From Bacteroidales bacterium (GTDB taxonomy: Bacteria > Bacteroidota > Bacteroidia > Bacteroidales > P3), in the NCBI GenBank assembly GCA_017507285.1, contig JAFWBF010000027.1, forward strand, positions 1-6,208: a stretch of DNA of 6,208 nucleotides. Direction: 5' to 3'. Every line of letters begins with the position of its first letter. The stretch's first letter is position 1. Of the stretch, positions 1 through 5,623 are shown in pieces. A model generated the notes under the pieces. The model worked only from the letters and a program-made list of their open reading frames with translations, was not told the DNA's origin and did not search any database. The translations under genes and the position numbers were made by a program.

Positions 1-47
1 CTACAACATATACATATTGACTGCATGAAAATATGTATATGTTGTAG
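1..47. repeat. Perfect 18-bp inverted repeat (hairpin) at window edge
   Basis: Bases 1-18 are the exact reverse complement of bases 30-47, separated by an 11-nt loop (19-29). The arm starts CTACAACATATAC and its partner ends GTATATGTTGTAG. The stem begins at the first base of the window, so it may extend further left. No T run follows the right arm (TCGTGTTT), which makes it a poor intrinsic terminator. It could be the end of an upstream transcript, a palindromic intergenic repeat, or a protein-binding site. The inverted repeat is seen directly; its function is unknown. Confidence 0.8.
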
Positions 48-61
48 TCGTGTTTATAGAG

Positions 62-143
62 GGTATATCGTCGTTTTTACGACGGTATATCATCAATAGT
101 TTTATACCCTACTGTGAAGGATATGATGCTATACCATTTTTTT
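62..143 (+). promoter_or_regulatory. Two mutually exclusive hairpins, attenuator-like, ending in T7
   Basis: Hairpin A pairs 62-74 with 79-91 around a TTTT loop: 13 pairs, two of them G-U. Hairpin B pairs 84-95 with 124-135: 11 of 12 pairs, one T-C mismatch, a 28-nt loop. Hairpin B is followed by one A and seven Ts (137-143), like an intrinsic terminator. The two share bases 84-91, so they cannot form together. A direct repeat GGTATATCRTC starts at 62 and again at 84, and a third pairing (61-67 with 103-109) is also possible. The pairings are read directly. That this is a terminator or attenuator of an upstream transcript is inference, since no gene is seen upstream. Confidence 0.4.
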
Positions 144-190
144 GTCCTATATTTTGTTGGTTGAGAATAGATTTTTGTTAGGTGGCAAAA

Positions 191-266
191 TCCCTCACGA
201 GGGCGTTGTCACTTCCTCGTGATCTGGATAAATTTTCCTCACGATGAAAATTCACCTCCCTCGTGA
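191..266. repeat. Four TYCCTCRYGA boxes at exact 22-bp spacing
   Basis: Ten-base boxes begin at 191 (TCCCTCACGA), 213 (TTCCTCGTGA), 235 (TTCCTCACGA) and 257 (TCCCTCGTGA), each exactly 22 bp after the last. The 12-bp spacers are not alike. The TCACGA core of boxes 1 and 3 is the reverse complement of the TCGTGA core of boxes 2 and 4, so core orientation alternates while the leading CC stays direct. Boxes 1 and 2 can pair as an 8-bp hairpin (195-202 with 215-222). A spacing near two helical turns would put the sites on one DNA face. No fifth box is found at 169 or 279. The array ends 40 bp before the -33 element of the lipoprotein gene. An operator array or RNA structure is possible; function is unknown. 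Confidence 0.7.
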
Positions 267-305
267 TCCATTTTTTAGCAAAAAAAAGGATTTGTCGGAA
301 AGCTG

Positions 306-335
306 TTTCCAATTAAGGGAAAAGTTGTATATTTG
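306..335 (+). promoter_or_regulatory. Bacteroidetes-type promoter of the lipoprotein gene
   Basis: The -7 element TATATTTG (328-335) matches TAnnTTTG exactly. A -33-like TTTC lies at 306-309, 18 bp upstream. The core sits in the extended context AAAAGTTG before the box and CA after it, as in the rpsO and rplU promoters of this window. Transcription would start near 342, giving a leader of about 77 nt to the ATG at 419. The match is direct; activity is inferred from the known consensus. Confidence 0.75.
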
Positions 336-387
336 CAATGTTGTAATGGACAAATATTTCATCAATAATATAATGTAATTTGTTTAC

Positions 388-411
388 ATTCAAATTCAAA
401 TACAAATACAA
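388..411 (+). repeat. Hexamer tandem repeat (ATWCAA)x4 in the leader
   Basis: Four adjacent hexamers, ATTCAA twice then ATACAA twice, end 7 nt before the lipoprotein ATG. A-rich leaders are normal before Bacteroidetes start codons, so this may act as an unstructured ribosome-landing stretch. It is also a short microsatellite that could vary in copy number. If the TTG at 380 were the start, it would encode an FKFKYKYK-like segment, which is not a plausible signal peptide start. Confidence 0.6.
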
Positions 412-418
412 AGCAATT

Positions 419-1123
419 ATGAATACATTTAAAATATTATCATCGCTGATGATAGTCACACTTGCGGTAGGTTGTGGCGGTGGCGAAACTGGTAAGAAAA
501 CCAGGCAAGAAACGGAAAGGGTAAAACAGGTATGTCCGGTGCCTAAGCATAAGTATATGGATATGACAGAACTTGGTAAGTTGTGCAACTCCGATAGTGT
601 GCACAACAAGTCGCTGATGTTTGTAAGTCCATATTGCGGTGGTACCATACATCGTTTCAGAGAGCGTATTAATCCTGCAATGGCCACGATGGATACTACA
701 GACTGGAAGTTCTACTATATTGTAGAAGTGGATGAAGACGATACATTGGACTACAACGAATTGATGCTCGATTGTCATAGAATAGGTATCGACACCAATA
801 ATGCTTATATATGGCGACACGGTACATATAAGGAGGACTACAACCAAGTATTTGCTATGTTTAAATCAATCAAGCCGTTGGATAACTGCGCTTCCGGTGT
901 ACCTCGAACCATATTGTTGGACAAACACAACTATATTGCCGTATATAAGCAAACGGATTACGACAACAGAGATAGCTCGTGGTATACATTAAGAGAAATA
1001 TATGATGATATACACACAATAAATAACATGGATTTCTCGGTCGAAGACACATCGTATCATCTGCTGGTTAGAATAAGTACTACTCCACCGAAAAATGGTT
1101 CGATTTCGCTGGTTGCTGAATAG
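419..1123 (+). CDS. Putative lipoprotein with degenerate thioredoxin-like domain
   Basis: This 234-residue protein is not recognised by name. The N-terminus is a lipoprotein signal: MNTFK, a hydrophobic stretch (residues 6-18) and a lipobox AVGC with the acylated Cys at 19, followed by GGGETGKK, so it should be anchored to a membrane on the periplasmic or outer face. The mature part resembles a thioredoxin fold: a strand ending in SPYCGG with T at the usual second-Cys position (C73-T76), then a strand KFYYIVEVDEDD (97-108). GVPRTILLD (160-168) looks like the cis-Pro loop (P162) and the next strand. A Cys at 157 sits just before that loop. With no CxxC it is unlikely to be an ordinary dithiol oxidoreductase; monothiol chemistry or a binding role is possible. 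The ATG at 419 is preferred to an in-frame TTG at 380 because it starts a clean signal peptide. It has its own promoter and following hairpin, so it is probably monocistronic. The lipoprotein call is strong; the fold is inference. Confidence 0.8.
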   Translation: MNTFKILSSLMIVTLAVGCGGGETGKKTRQETERVKQVCPVPKHKYMDMTELGKLCNSDSVHNKSLMFVSPYCGGTIHRFRERINPAMATMDTTDWKFYYIVEVDEDDTLDYNELMLDCHRIGIDTNNAYIWRHGTYKEDYNQVFAMFKSIKPLDNCASGVPRTILLDKHNYIAVYKQTDYDNRDSSWYTLREIYDDIHTINNMDFSVEDTSYHLLVRISTTPPKNGSISLVAE

Positions 1124-1164
1124 TAAATAGTTGTATGGCGATGGCGGGTAGTCGCTAAAATGAT

Positions 1165-1214
1165 AAACTCCTTTGTGTCTGTAAGATTATACTATATCAC
1201 GAAGGAGTTTGGTT
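1165..1214 (+). terminator. Probable terminator hairpin after the lipoprotein gene
   Basis: Bases 1165-1177 (AAACTCCTTTGTG) pair with 1198-1210 as a 13-bp stem with one G-T wobble and a 20-nt loop. It starts 42 nt after the stop codon. The bases that follow (GGTTATTTTG) are only moderately T-rich, and the loop is long, so termination may be weak. The stem is seen; its role is inferred from position. Confidence 0.55.
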
Positions 1215-1526
1215 ATTTTGTGAAAGAAATTCATTTTTTGCTTGATATGTTTTTGAGTGAGGAGAATATATTATATATATGTATTGCGAATCTCTTATAT
1301 CTGATGTTGTAATAATGCATATATGCTTGAAATAAAGAGAGATATTGGAATATATACTGAAAGGAGAGCTAAAGTGTTGTAAAAACTCGAAAAAAACAGA
1401 GAAACCAACAACTTTTTGTGTATAAAATAAAGGGCAAAGGTATGAAAAGAGAAAAATATTTTTGGATGTATATATGTGATAATTAGAATATTGTTGTTTT
1501 TATAATAAAAAAAATACAGAAAATGC
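1215..1526. other. AT-rich gap without a recognisable gene
   Basis: About 310 bp of very AT-rich sequence with no reading frame of gene length on either strand. It holds a run of alternating AT around 1266-1282, a 10-bp palindrome GCATATATGC at 1317-1326, and a 14-codon ATG frame at 1442-1486 that I do not trust as a gene. No tRNA-like or clear intrinsic-terminator structure was found. A small RNA cannot be ruled out by eye. Confidence 0.6.
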
Positions 1527-1556
1527 TTTCTGATTCAAAAAAAAGGTGTACCTTTG
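1527..1556 (+). promoter_or_regulatory. Bacteroidetes-type promoter of rpsO
   Basis: The -7 element TACCTTTG (1549-1556) matches TAnnTTTG exactly, with TTTC (1527-1530) 18 bp upstream as the -33 element. AAAAG lies 3 bp before the TA, and GCA follows directly from the box, as in the lipoprotein and rplU promoters. The expected start near 1563 leaves a leader of about 44 nt before the rpsO ATG. Confidence 0.8.
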
Positions 1557-1606
1557 CAATACAATTGTAATGATAGTTAGTAAAGAAAAATAATAGAAAA
1601 GTAGAT

Positions 1607-1876
1607 ATGTATTTATCAACAGAAAAGAAAAAAGAGATATTTGCAAAGTTCGGTAAATCGGCTGGAGATTGTGGATCACCGGAAGCTCAAATAGCATTGT
1701 TTTCGTACAGAATTCAACATTTGACTGAACACATGAAGAAACAACGTAAAGATTTAGGTACTCAACGTTCGTTGGTTCGTTTGGTAGGTAAGCGTAGACG
1801 CTTGTTGGATTATTTGAAAGAAAACGATATCGAACGTTACCGTCATATAATTAAAGAATTGAATATAAGAAAATAG
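1607..1876 (+). CDS. rpsO: 30S ribosomal protein S15
   Basis: S15 is an early-binding protein of the 30S platform. It contacts 16S rRNA helices 20-22 and makes a bridge to the 50S subunit. At 89 residues the protein has the normal family length. The signature GDCGSPEAQ (residues 20-28) is followed by the helical RNA-binding region TEHMKKQRKDLGTQ, which keeps the His42 and Asp49 positions used for rRNA contact and has Thr52 where Ser is common. LVRLVGKRRRLLDYL (56-70) and the basic end NIRK are typical. The start has an A-rich leader and no Shine-Dalgarno site. The gene has its own promoter and is followed after 27 nt by a strong terminator, then pnp: the rpsO-pnp order found in many bacteria. 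No autoregulatory pseudoknot is evident in the short leader. Confidence 0.98.
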   Translation: MYLSTEKKKEIFAKFGKSAGDCGSPEAQIALFSYRIQHLTEHMKKQRKDLGTQRSLVRLVGKRRRLLDYLKENDIERYRHIIKELNIRK

Positions 1877-1903
1877 TTTTTCATATTTATTTGGTTATGG
1901 TTG

Positions 1904-1933
1904 AAGGCAATTAGAGTCTAATTGCCTTTTTTT
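1904..1933 (+). terminator. Intrinsic terminator between rpsO and pnp
   Basis: AAGGCAATTAG (1904-1914) pairs perfectly with CTAATTGCCTT (1918-1928) around a 3-nt loop AGT; the T run continues through 1933. This is a textbook stem plus U tract. It would end most rpsO transcripts, so pnp should depend on read-through or on its own promoter in 1934-1999. There I see only a weak -7 candidate, TATTGTTG at 1968-1975, without a matching -33. Confidence 0.9.
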
Positions 1934-1999
1934 GTTATAAAAAAGGTATGTACATGACGATTGTGCATATTGTTGGTTTAAATAGAAGAAAATAATAAG

Positions 2000-4222
2000 A
2001 TGAACATTGTAAAAAAAACTATTGATTTGGGTAACGGACAAGTTATCGAAATCGAAACCGGTAAATTGGCCAAGCAGGCTGACGGTTCAGCCGTAGTTCG
2101 TATGAACAATACCATGCTTTTGGCAACTGTATGTGCAAAAAAAGAAGCCGGTGAGAATGTGGATTTTATGCCACTTACTGTAGAGTATCAAGAAAAATAT
2201 GCTGCCATGGGTCGTTTCCCCGGCGGTTTTTTCAAACGTGAAGCTCGTCCTTCGGAGTATGAAATATTGATAGCTCGTTTGGTAGATAGAGCTTTGCGTC
2301 CACTTTTCCCCGATGATTTCCATGCCGAAGTACAAGTGCAAATCACTTTGATTTCGGGCGATAAAAATACTGCTCCTGACGCTTTGGCTGCTTTGGCTGC
2401 TGCTGCTGCATTGGCAGTTTCGGATATTCCTTTCAACGGTCCGGTATCAGAAGTAAGAGTATCTTATTTGAACGGTCAGTTTGTAATCAACCCTCCTTTG
2501 CAAGATATTGAAGAAGCCGATTTAGATTTGATTGTAGCTGCTACCAACGAAAATATCATGATGGTAGAAGGTGAAATGAAAGAAGTATCGGAAGAATTGA
2601 TGCTTGAAGCTTTGAAAACAGCTCACAATGCCATACGTATACAATGTGATGCTTTGGCCGAACTTACTGTTGCAGCAGGAAAAACTGAAAAACGCGAATA
2701 CTGCCACGAAGTTAACGACTTGGACTTCAAAGCCCAAATGCACGAAGCTGTATATCAAAAATGTTACGACTTTGCCAAACAAGGTATTCCTAACAAACAA
2801 ATGCGTTCGGAAGGTTTCGAAGCTATTAAGACAGAGTTTGTAGAATCGTTGGCATTGACTGAAGATGAATTGGCTGAAAAGTCGTTTATGATAGATCGCT
2901 ATTTCCATGATATCGAAAAAGAAGCTATGCGAGATATGGTACTTACCGAGCGTACTCGTTTGGACGGCCGTAAGTTGGATGAAATACGTCCTATATGGTG
3001 CGAAGTAGATTATTTACCATCGGCTCATGGTTCTTCGATATTTACTCGTGGCGAAACGCAATCGTTGTCTACAGTTACATTGGGAACAAAATTGGATGAG
3101 CAATTGATAGATGGAGCCGTTATCGAGGGTACTCGCAATTTTATGCTTCACTACAATTTCCCGGGTTTTGCTACCGGCGAAGTGAAAGGCAACAGAGGCT
3201 TGAGCCGTAGAGAAATAGGTCATGGAAATTTGGCATGGAGAGCATTGAAATATGTTATTCCGGAAGGACCGGAAAATCCTTATACAATACGTGTAGTGTC
3301 GGATATATTGGAATCGAATGGTTCGTCGTCTATGGCTACAGTATGTGCCGGAACTTTAGCTCTTATGGATGCAGGTGTTAAGATAAAGAAACCTGTTACG
3401 GGTATTGCTATGGGTTTGATTTCGAAAGGCGATAAATGGGCTGTGCTTTCTGATATATTAGGCGATGAAGATCACCTTGGCGATATGGACTTTAAGGTTA
3501 CAGGTACTCGCGATGGTATTACTGCTTGCCAAATGGATATAAAGGTTGATGGCCTTTCTTACGAAGTGCTTGCTCAAGCATTGGCACAAGCTAACGCAGG
3601 CCGTATGCACATAATGGATATAATAGAAGCTACTATTAGCCAACCACGTGAAGACTACAAACCGTTTGTTCCTCGTATAGTACAAATCGAGATACCAAAA
3701 GAATTTATTGGTGCTGTGATAGGTACAGGAGGTAAGGTTATTCAAGAAATACAAAAAGAAACCAACTCGGTAATTACTATCGAAGAAAAAGGCGAACTTG
3801 GAATAGTTGATATTTCGGCTGTAGATAAAGATTCTATCGAAGCTGCTATCAAATGGATTAAAGGTTTGACTGCAGTTCCCGAAGTTGGCACAGTTTACGA
3901 AGGTAAGGTTAAAAGCATAGTTGACTTTGGAGCTTTTGTAGAGATATTGCCGGGCAAAGAAGGTTTGTTGCATATTTCGGAATATGATTGGACTCGCACC
4001 GAATCGATAAAAGATTTGATGCACGAAGGCGACGAAGTACAAGTAAAACTTCTTGAAATAGACGATAAGACTGGTAAACTTCGTTTGTCGAGAAAAGCAT
4101 TGTTACCTCGTCCCGAAGGTATGCCCGAAACTGAAAGCAAACCTCGAGGTGACCGTAATAAACCACATCGTGATGGTGGCAGAAAGCCACATCGCGACAA
4201 CAAGCCACGCAACAATAATTAA
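2000..4222 (+). CDS. pnp: Polyribonucleotide nucleotidyltransferase (PNPase)
   Basis: PNPase degrades RNA 3'-to-5' by phosphorolysis, releasing nucleoside diphosphates, and can also add 3' tails. It acts as a cytoplasmic trimer. The 740 residues show the full domain order. First RNase PH domain: about 10-145, with FFKREARPSE at 77-86, where Ala82 replaces the Gly of the E. coli motif. Helical domain: about 150-310. Second RNase PH domain: about 325-540, with SRREIGHG at 402-409, GSSSMA at 441-446 and DHLGDMDFK at 491-499. The last carries Asp491, Asp497 and Lys499, matching the E. coli catalytic Asp486, Asp492 and Lys494. A KH domain (about 558-615, GTGG loop 575-578) and an S1 domain (about 628-699, DFGAFVEI) bind RNA. 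The tail (703-740) is basic and rich in Arg, His, Pro and Asn, probably disordered. It is complete, with no missing core residue. The ATG is preceded by an A-rich stretch. It lies 123 nt after rpsO, across a terminator. Confidence 0.98.
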   Translation: MNIVKKTIDLGNGQVIEIETGKLAKQADGSAVVRMNNTMLLATVCAKKEAGENVDFMPLTVEYQEKYAAMGRFPGGFFKREARPSEYEILIARLVDRALRPLFPDDFHAEVQVQITLISGDKNTAPDALAALAAAAALAVSDIPFNGPVSEVRVSYLNGQFVINPPLQDIEEADLDLIVAATNENIMMVEGEMKEVSEELMLEALKTAHNAIRIQCDALAELTVAAGKTEKREYCHEVNDLDFKAQMHEAVYQKCYDFAKQGIPNKQMRSEGFEAIKTEFVESLALTEDELAEKSFMIDRYFHDIEKEAMRDMVLTERTRLDGRKLDEIRPIWCEVDYLPSAHGSSIFTRGETQSLSTVTLGTKLDEQLIDGAVIEGTRNFMLHYNFPGFATGEVKGNRGLSRREIGHGNLAWRALKYVIPEGPENPYTIRVVSDILESNGSSSMATVCAGTLALMDAGVKIKKPVTGIAMGLISKGDKWAVLSDILGDEDHLGDMDFKVTGTRDGITACQMDIKVDGLSYEVLAQALAQANAGRMHIMDIIEATISQPREDYKPFVPRIVQIEIPKEFIGAVIGTGGKVIQEIQKETNSVITIEEKGELGIVDISAVDKDSIEAAIKWIKGLTAVPEVGTVYEGKVKSIVDFGAFVEILPGKEGLLHISEYDWTRTESIKDLMHEGDEVQVKLLEIDDKTGKLRLSRKALLPRPEGMPETESKPRGDRNKPHRDGGRKPHRDNKPRNNN

Positions 4223-4250
4223 TATTTGATTACAACATAATTGATTATAT

Positions 4251-4285
4251 AAGAAGAGGGTGAATACTCATCCTCTTCTTTATTA
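4251..4285 (+). terminator. Hairpin between pnp and aat-folK, probable terminator
   Basis: AAGAAGAGGGTGA (4251-4263) pairs with TCATCCTCTTCTT (4268-4280): 13 pairs with one G-T wobble around the loop ATAC. Bases after it are TATTATATAA, so the U tract is short and broken. The stem ends only 19 nt before the aat ATG. It may end pnp mRNA, serve as a 3'-end stabilising stem, or, in read-through RNA, lie close enough to affect aat translation. I see no convincing promoter between pnp and aat. Confidence 0.65.
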
Positions 4286-4299
4286 TATAACTGATAAAA

Positions 4300-5490
4300 A
4301 TGCTGTTTGAACTTAATTCGGAATGTGTCTTTCCCAATCCTCTTCTTAGCGAAGATGATGGATTGTTAGCTATAGGTGGCGATTTGTCGCCCGAACGGTT
4401 ACTTGAGGCTTATCGTAATGGAATATTTCCATGGTATGCCGAGGGGGAACCTTTGATGTGGTGGTCCTTAAATCCAAGAATGGTATTGTTTCCGGATAAT
4501 TTTAATTGTTCCAAAACCTTGTGGCGTTGTATCAAGTCGGGTAAATATGAAGTACGAATAGATACAGCTTTCAAAGAAGTGATGATACGATGTGCCACCG
4601 TAAAGCGTGCCGGTCAAGATGGTACATGGATAACCAACGAGATGGTGGAGGCCTATACTATATTGCACGAAATGGGATATGCACATTCTTTTGAGGCTTA
4701 TTATGATGGAGAACTTGTAGGCGGATTGTATGGAGTGTCTGTGGGAGCTGCATTCTTTGGTGAGTCTATGTTTGCAAAAATGACGGATGCTTCGAAGGTT
4801 TGTCTGGCTGCACTAGTGGATTTTGCCGATGCCAATGATTTCTTGTATATTGATGCACAGCAAGAAACTTCGCATCTCGCATCCTTGGGTGCTCAAGCTA
4901 TAAGTAAGGAGGATTTTCTTTCGATACTTTTTTTGTCAAATCAAAAAAAGACATTAAAGGGTAAATGGAATAAAGATATGAGTGAAACAATGAGTAGGGT
5001 TACCTTGTTGATAGGTGGCAATCAAGGGAATAGAGTTGAGCTGTTGCAGCATGCATGTAGGATGATTGCAGAGCAAATAGGGATGATTGTACAATTGTCA
5101 TCGATATACGAAACTGAAGCATGGGGCTTTGATGCTGAGCAAAACTTTCTAAATCAAGCAGTGGTGGTAGAAACAAAATTGTCGGCTCATGAAGTACTTG
5201 AAAAGGCATTATCTATAGAGACTCAATTGGGTAGGGTAAGAACTGGAAATGGCTATGCTTCTCGCACAATGGACATAGATATACTTTTTGTTGACGACAA
5301 ATGTTTCGATACACCTGATTTGGTTGTGCCACATCCACGTATTCATCAGCGTAATTTTGTACTAGTCCCATTGTGTGAAATAATGTCGAATTATGTGCAT
5401 CCAAAAATGAAAAAAACAATAGTAAATTTGTTGAAAACTTCCTCAGATAAAGGCAAAGTTATGCTGTATAACGATAGTAATGAAAAATAA
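4300..5490 (+). CDS. aat-folK: Fused Aat (L/F-tRNA-protein transferase) and FolK (HPPK)
   Basis: One 396-codon frame encodes two enzymes. Residues 1 to about 224 are Aat, which moves Leu or Phe from aminoacyl-tRNA to N-terminal Lys/Arg of proteins, marking them for the ClpS/ClpAP N-degron route. Seen are GLLAIGGDLS (21-30), GIFPW (41-45), GTWIT (108-112), GESMF (154-158), Asp185 and Gln187 (E. coli Asp186/Gln188) and SHLASLG (191-197). This part ends in TLKGKW, so Aat is whole. Residues 227 to about 385 are FolK, which pyrophosphorylates 6-hydroxymethyl-dihydropterin with ATP for folate synthesis: IGGN (238-241), YETEAWG (270-276), QNFLNQAV (281-288), SRTMDIDIL (321-329) with Mg-binding Asp325 and Asp327, PHPR (344-347), RNFVLVPL (351-358). 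Only NKD separates the Aat tail from Met227 (ATG at 4978), which looks like an old FolK start; Met231 is a second candidate. Both domains look active. Separate FolK from internal initiation is possible. Confidence 0.93.
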   Translation: MLFELNSECVFPNPLLSEDDGLLAIGGDLSPERLLEAYRNGIFPWYAEGEPLMWWSLNPRMVLFPDNFNCSKTLWRCIKSGKYEVRIDTAFKEVMIRCATVKRAGQDGTWITNEMVEAYTILHEMGYAHSFEAYYDGELVGGLYGVSVGAAFFGESMFAKMTDASKVCLAALVDFADANDFLYIDAQQETSHLASLGAQAISKEDFLSILFLSNQKKTLKGKWNKDMSETMSRVTLLIGGNQGNRVELLQHACRMIAEQIGMIVQLSSIYETEAWGFDAEQNFLNQAVVVETKLSAHEVLEKALSIETQLGRVRTGNGYASRTMDIDILFVDDKCFDTPDLVVPHPRIHQRNFVLVPLCEIMSNYVHPKMKKTIVNLLKTSSDKGKVMLYNDSNEK

Positions 5491-5545
5491 TATGCTTTAT
5501 AAATGTTTGATATATAATATTGAAAAAATAATGTTTGCTAAAAGT

Positions 5546-5576
5546 TTTGTGGTGTGAAAAAAAAGTTGTACTTTTG
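5546..5576 (+). promoter_or_regulatory. Consensus Bacteroidetes promoter of rplU-rpmA
   Basis: TTTG (5546-5549), exactly 19 bp, then TACTTTTG (5569-5576) matches TTTG-N19-TAnnTTTG without a mismatch. The AAAAGTTG context before the -7 box and CA after it are shared with the other two promoters in this window. The start should be near 5583, about 40 nt before the rplU ATG. This separates rplU-rpmA from aat-folK as a transcription unit. Confidence 0.88.
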
Positions 5577-5623
5577 CATTTCGTTTAAAGACAAAGAAAT
5601 ATAGTTAATAATTCAGTTATAAA

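Noticed and set aside
191..278. The four-box array as a CRISPR
   Set aside because: The repeated box is only 10 bp with 12-bp spacers, far below CRISPR repeat and spacer lengths, and no cas gene is present.
266..291. Hairpin ATCC/GGAT with T6/A6 as a terminator
   Set aside because: The stem is mostly A-T with an internal A-A mismatch, and only TTTG follows it, so it is too weak to call.
380..418. TTG at 380 as the start of the lipoprotein gene
   Set aside because: It would put FTFKFKYKYKAI before the signal peptide, and this segment is just the translated hexamer repeat. ATG at 419 gives a normal 19-residue lipoprotein signal.
440..847. 135-residue minus-strand frame opposite the lipoprotein gene
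   Set aside because: It lies wholly over a better-supported gene with signal peptide and promoter, has no recognisable domain and no minus-strand promoter. The same reasoning removes the other minus-strand frames over pnp, aat-folK and rplU.
2188..2436. Alanine-rich minus-strand frame inside pnp
   Set aside because: It is the antisense shadow of the GCT-rich stretch coding for the Ala run of PNPase (residues 125-140).
4221..4228. AATATTTG as a -7 element for aat-folK
   Set aside because: The first base departs from TAnnTTTG and no -33 element is at the right distance; it also overlaps the pnp stop codon.
4930..4950. T7 and A7 runs near the end of Aat as the site of a frameshift that created a false fusion
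   Set aside because: The frame stays right through both runs: TLKGKW, the expected Aat tail, is read after them. A one-base insertion there would hit a stop at 4962-4964 and lose that tail. Any error would have to lie after 4968.
5491..5545. Terminator after aat-folK
   Set aside because: I found no stable stem with a T run between the stop at 5490 and the rplU promoter.
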